Shown: piece after piece, positions 47,362-47,643 of the stretch
Position numbering within the stretch: position 1 is the stretch's first letter
How the letters are laid out: each line of letters starts with the position of its first letter
Assembly (NCBI GenBank): GCA_947475735.1
Contig: CANJLQ010000019.1
Coordinates: 1-47,643 of the forward strand
DNA: 47,643 nucleotides
Direction of reading: 5' to 3'
Source of the DNA: Caulobacteraceae bacterium
GTDB taxonomy: Bacteria; Pseudomonadota; Alphaproteobacteria; Caulobacterales; Caulobacteraceae
Notes under the pieces: model-generated
Database searches by the model: none
The model's input: the letters and a program-made list of their open reading frames with translations, nothing else
Told to the model about the DNA's origin: nothing
Translations under genes and position numbers: made by a program

Positions 47362-47643
47362 TTACCGGACGGCTGCGAATCGTCTTGCGAGGGCTTTTGC
47401 GGTGGGTTTGAGGGCTCGGGGTTCGTGGTAGTTTCCGTTGACCTGTGTGCGGGCGATGACGTGGGCGCGGAAGCGGTTGAACAGGGCGTCGTCGGGGGGC
47501 GTGGGGTTGGTCCAGAAGGCGTCGATCGGCTGCTGGTCGGCCAGGCCCTGGAAGTCGAAGAAGGCGTCGCCCAGGACCTTGACCGGGGTCTTGAACCCCA
47601 TGGCCGACAGGGCGGCCGAGGAGTTGTTGACCACCATGCCTGA
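47362..47643 (-). CDS. Capsule polysaccharide synthesis/export protein (KpsS-like), C-terminal end only
   Basis: The last 93 codons of a gene that enters from the right edge. Landmarks are SGMVVNNSSAALSAMGFKTP, VKVLGDAFFDFQGLADQQPI and VIARTQVNGNYHEP. They match the end of the Capsule_synth family (KpsS/KpsC, Kdo transferases that prime capsule on lipid), where N-S-T/S-x-G-L-S-A, G-T-P-V-K-V-L-G and T-Q-x-N-G-x-Y are conserved. The start and N-terminal domain are outside the window. The gene ends 85 bases before msrA on the same strand. Confidence 0.8.
   Translation of the reverse strand, partial: SGMVVNNSSAALSAMGFKTPVKVLGDAFFDFQGLADQQPIDAFWTNPTPPDDALFNRFRAHVIARTQVNGNYHEPRALKPTAKALARRFAAVR

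Overview
The window reads as high-GC chromosomal DNA of an alphaproteobacterium, most likely a Caulobacterales member close to Brevundimonas. The evidence is a chvI-chvG-hprK-EIIA-HPr cluster with short-form HPr kinase, an Oar-like TonB-dependent receptor, kynA, a DabAB pair, and uniformly GC-rich codon use. The genus is inferred; the class is fairly secure.

The left 8.6 kb is accessory. It begins with the end of an IS3-family insertion sequence, then almost 1 kb without a convincing gene. Next come an orphan ECF sigma factor, a 72-residue secreted peptide carrying one YD repeat, a large Sec-exported RHS/YD-repeat protein with a glycine/alanine-rich C-terminal tail, and an AT-rich two-helix membrane protein whose ATG overlaps the RHS stop (candidate toxin and immunity pair). 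A tyrosine integrase follows. The region ends at a 45-base 3' fragment of a tRNA-Arg(ACG) gene, the expected right attachment site of an integrative element. Its intact tRNA copy should lie left of the window.

From 8.7 to 17 kb lies a complete minus-strand potassium system (small ORF-kdpF-kdpA-kdpB-small ORF-kdpC-kdpD-kdpE). It holds two small membrane proteins that routine annotation would miss: 27 aa before kdpF and 48 aa between kdpB and kdpC. Next is a DabB-DabA inorganic carbon/proton uptake module with a small downstream gene and a divergent LysR regulator (17.1-22.4 kb). A second LysR gene is divergent from an AhpD-like protein, an exported crotonase-fold protein and a nu-class glutathione transferase. 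The transferase is preceded by an apparent remnant of another gene whose start codon reads ATA.

From 25.8 to 38.2 kb come TadE/TadG-like proteins, tryptophan 2,3-dioxygenase, the chvI-chvG-hprK-EIIA-HPr signalling and phosphotransfer cluster, a 569-residue unknown protein divergent from chvI, DNA polymerase I, a lipoprotein and a glyoxalase. The right end (38.3-47.6 kb) holds a zinc-ribbon protein, a lipoprotein, a PAP2-type phosphatase with an altered motif, a beta-helix protein, agmatine catabolism genes aguA/aguB, an Oar-like receptor with a clear terminator, a lipoprotein-type MsrA, and the C-terminal end of a capsule (KpsS-like) gene. Several genes use TTG or GTG starts, and many neighbours overlap by 1 to 4 bases, suggesting coupled translation.
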